A stretch of 15,148 nt of DNA from Chloroflexota bacterium (lineage in GTDB: Bacteria; Chloroflexota; Dehalococcoidia; SZUA-161; SpSt-899), in assembly GCA_018657655.1 (NCBI GenBank), contig JABHWQ010000225.1:1-15148 (forward strand), written 5' to 3'. Position 1 is the stretch's first letter, and the number at the start of each line of letters is the position of its first letter. Of the stretch, positions 14,238-15,148 are shown piece after piece. The notes below the pieces were generated by a model. That model did not search any database, was not told the origin of the DNA, and saw nothing but the letters and a program-made list of their open reading frames with translations. Position numbers and translations under genes: made by a program.

Positions 14238-15041
14238 ATGTTGAAACTGGCTATCTCAGGAAAAGGTGGCGTCGGAAAGACCCCCCTTTCCAGTCTCCTG
14301 GCCCGAATATATGCTTCCAAAGGGCACAATGTACTGGCAATTGATGCCAACCCGGATGCCAATTTTGGTGCGGCTCTTGGTATTCCCTGGGAGGATATAG
14401 AAAAAATCACACCTATTGCAGAAATGAATGCCCTCATCGAAGAACGCACCGGGGCAAAACCCGGTACATCTGCTCCGTTTTTTAAGTTGAATCCAAAAGT
14501 TGATGATATACCTGACCGCTTCTCGATTGAAAAGAATGGTGTGAAACTCCTGATGATGGGCACCGTAGACACCGGTGGTGCCGGTTGTATTTGTCCGGAG
14601 AGCACGCTTTTGAAAGCCCTCCTTAGCCACCTCATTCTCAGGCGAGAGGACACGGTTATTTTAGATATGGATGCAGGTGTTGAACATCTCGCTCGAGGTA
14701 CGGTTAGGGCTGTTGACGCCTTTATTGTTGTTGTAGAACCAGGACAAAGAAGTGTACAGACTGCCAAATCGGTCAAGAAACTGGCAGCAGATCTCGGCGT
14801 AAAAACAACGTATGTTGTTGGAAACAAGGTTAACGGCCCGGAAGATGAGGAATTCGTCAGGAAAAACTTGCCGGATTTTGAGGTCCTGGGATTCATAAGT
14901 GCCGATCCTTTAGTCCGTGAAGCCGATTTCAAAGGAATGAGTCCCTACGATACTGCTCCCAATGCAGTAGCGGAGGTAACCAAAATAGTGAACCGTCTGG
15001 AAGAGATTCAAGGAGCCGGCAATGGGAAAGAAAACAGTTAA
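14238..15041 (+). CDS. cooC: CooC/AcsF-type P-loop ATPase (carbon monoxide dehydrogenase nickel insertion)
   Basis: 267 aa MinD/SIMIBI-class ATPase. The deviant Walker A is GKGGVGKTP (8-16) with signature Lys9 and catalytic Lys14. ANPDANFGAALGI (37-49) follows, then a Cys-x-Cys pair Cys117/Cys119 in GAGCICPE, and DMDAGVEHLARG (143-154). The CxC pair and the DxDAGVEHL element are hallmarks of CooC/AcsF, which delivers nickel to CODH or to acetyl-CoA synthase as an ATP-dependent dimer. Residue 16 is Pro where the family nearly always has Thr or Ser. The start is fixed by GAGGAGGTG (14225-14233). Its end overlaps pgk by 20 bases. No CODH gene lies in the window, so the Ni client is inferred. Confidence 0.85.
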   Translation: MLKLAISGKGGVGKTPLSSLLARIYASKGHNVLAIDANPDANFGAALGIPWEDIEKITPIAEMNALIEERTGAKPGTSAPFFKLNPKVDDIPDRFSIEKNGVKLLMMGTVDTGGAGCICPESTLLKALLSHLILRREDTVILDMDAGVEHLARGTVRAVDAFIVVVEPGQRSVQTAKSVKKLAADLGVKTTYVVGNKVNGPEDEEFVRKNLPDFEVLGFISADPLVREADFKGMSPYDTAPNAVAEVTKIVNRLEEIQGAGNGKENS

Positions 15042-15148
15042 GGATATTGACACTACTGGCAAACGAGTATTAATCCGTGTGGATTTCAATGTGCCGCGCG
15101 ATAAATCAACCGGCATGATAACGGATGATGCTCGCATTAAAGCAGCGA
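15022..15148 (+). CDS. pgk: Phosphoglycerate kinase, partial (3' end outside window)
   Basis: Only the first 42 residues are present, but they are diagnostic: VKDIDTTGKRVLIRVDFNVP (6-25) followed by DKSTGMITDDARIKAA, matching the Pgk N-terminal 3-phosphoglycerate site with RVDFNVP. Interconverts 1,3-bisphosphoglycerate and 3-phosphoglycerate in glycolysis and gluconeogenesis. The ATG overlaps the end of the cooC-like gene by 20 bases, and AAGGAG (15010-15015) inside that gene is its Shine-Dalgarno, so the two are read as one transcript. Confidence 0.95.
   Translation, partial: MGKKTVKDIDTTGKRVLIRVDFNVPRDKSTGMITDDARIKAA

Noticed and set aside
14171..14932. N-terminal extension of the glycosyltransferase frame to give a 685-residue protein
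   Set aside because: The extension lies opposite the cooC-like gene, is not membrane-like, and the hydrophobic protein has its own ATG at 14170.

Overview
The window looks like chromosomal DNA from an anaerobic or facultatively anaerobic bacterium. My best guess is a Chloroflexota/Dehalococcoidia-like lineage, but this is inference. The supports are a Trp T-box ahead of trpEGD, a stand-alone core MetE-type protein, a CooC-type nickel-insertase ATPase, several TTG starts, compact gene spacing and a REP-like palindrome. No rRNA, tRNA, CRISPR array, transposase or prophage gene is visible.

Left part (minus strand, 1-6149): biosynthesis. A consensus promoter (3171-3199) drives a tryptophan T-box leader (2864-3160) with a UGG specifier and an intrinsic terminator. 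Then come trpE, trpG and trpD (trpD runs off the left edge), joined by 1-4 base overlaps. Upstream of that promoter lies a second minus-strand unit, purF-purM, followed by a decayed GNAT acetyltransferase with a frameshift in a homopolymer and an early stop.

Centre (6249-8659, plus strand): an arsenic operon arsR-arsM-acr3, divergent from purF, with its own promoter and a dyad at the start of the transcript that could be the ArsR operator. It combines As(III) methylation and As(III) efflux. No arsenate reductase is next to it. An intergenic stretch (8660-8936) follows, holding a hairpin, a 64-bp REP-like palindrome and an extended -10 promoter.

Right part (8937-15148): mixed single genes in convergent and divergent pairs. 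They are a spore-photolyase-like radical SAM protein with a C-terminal helix-hairpin-helix, a CPBP membrane protease, a core MetE-like zinc methyltransferase, a two-helix membrane protein, RidA, a stand-alone Smr protein translationally coupled to a GT87-type membrane glycosyltransferase, a CooC/AcsF-type ATPase, and the start of pgk, which overlaps the ATPase gene. Core MetE and CooC both point to corrinoid/CODH (Wood-Ljungdahl) C1 metabolism elsewhere in the genome.

I see no clearly new multi-gene system. The most interesting leads are the core MetE-like protein, the radical SAM-HhH protein with a near-leaderless promoter, and the CooC variant coupled to pgk.
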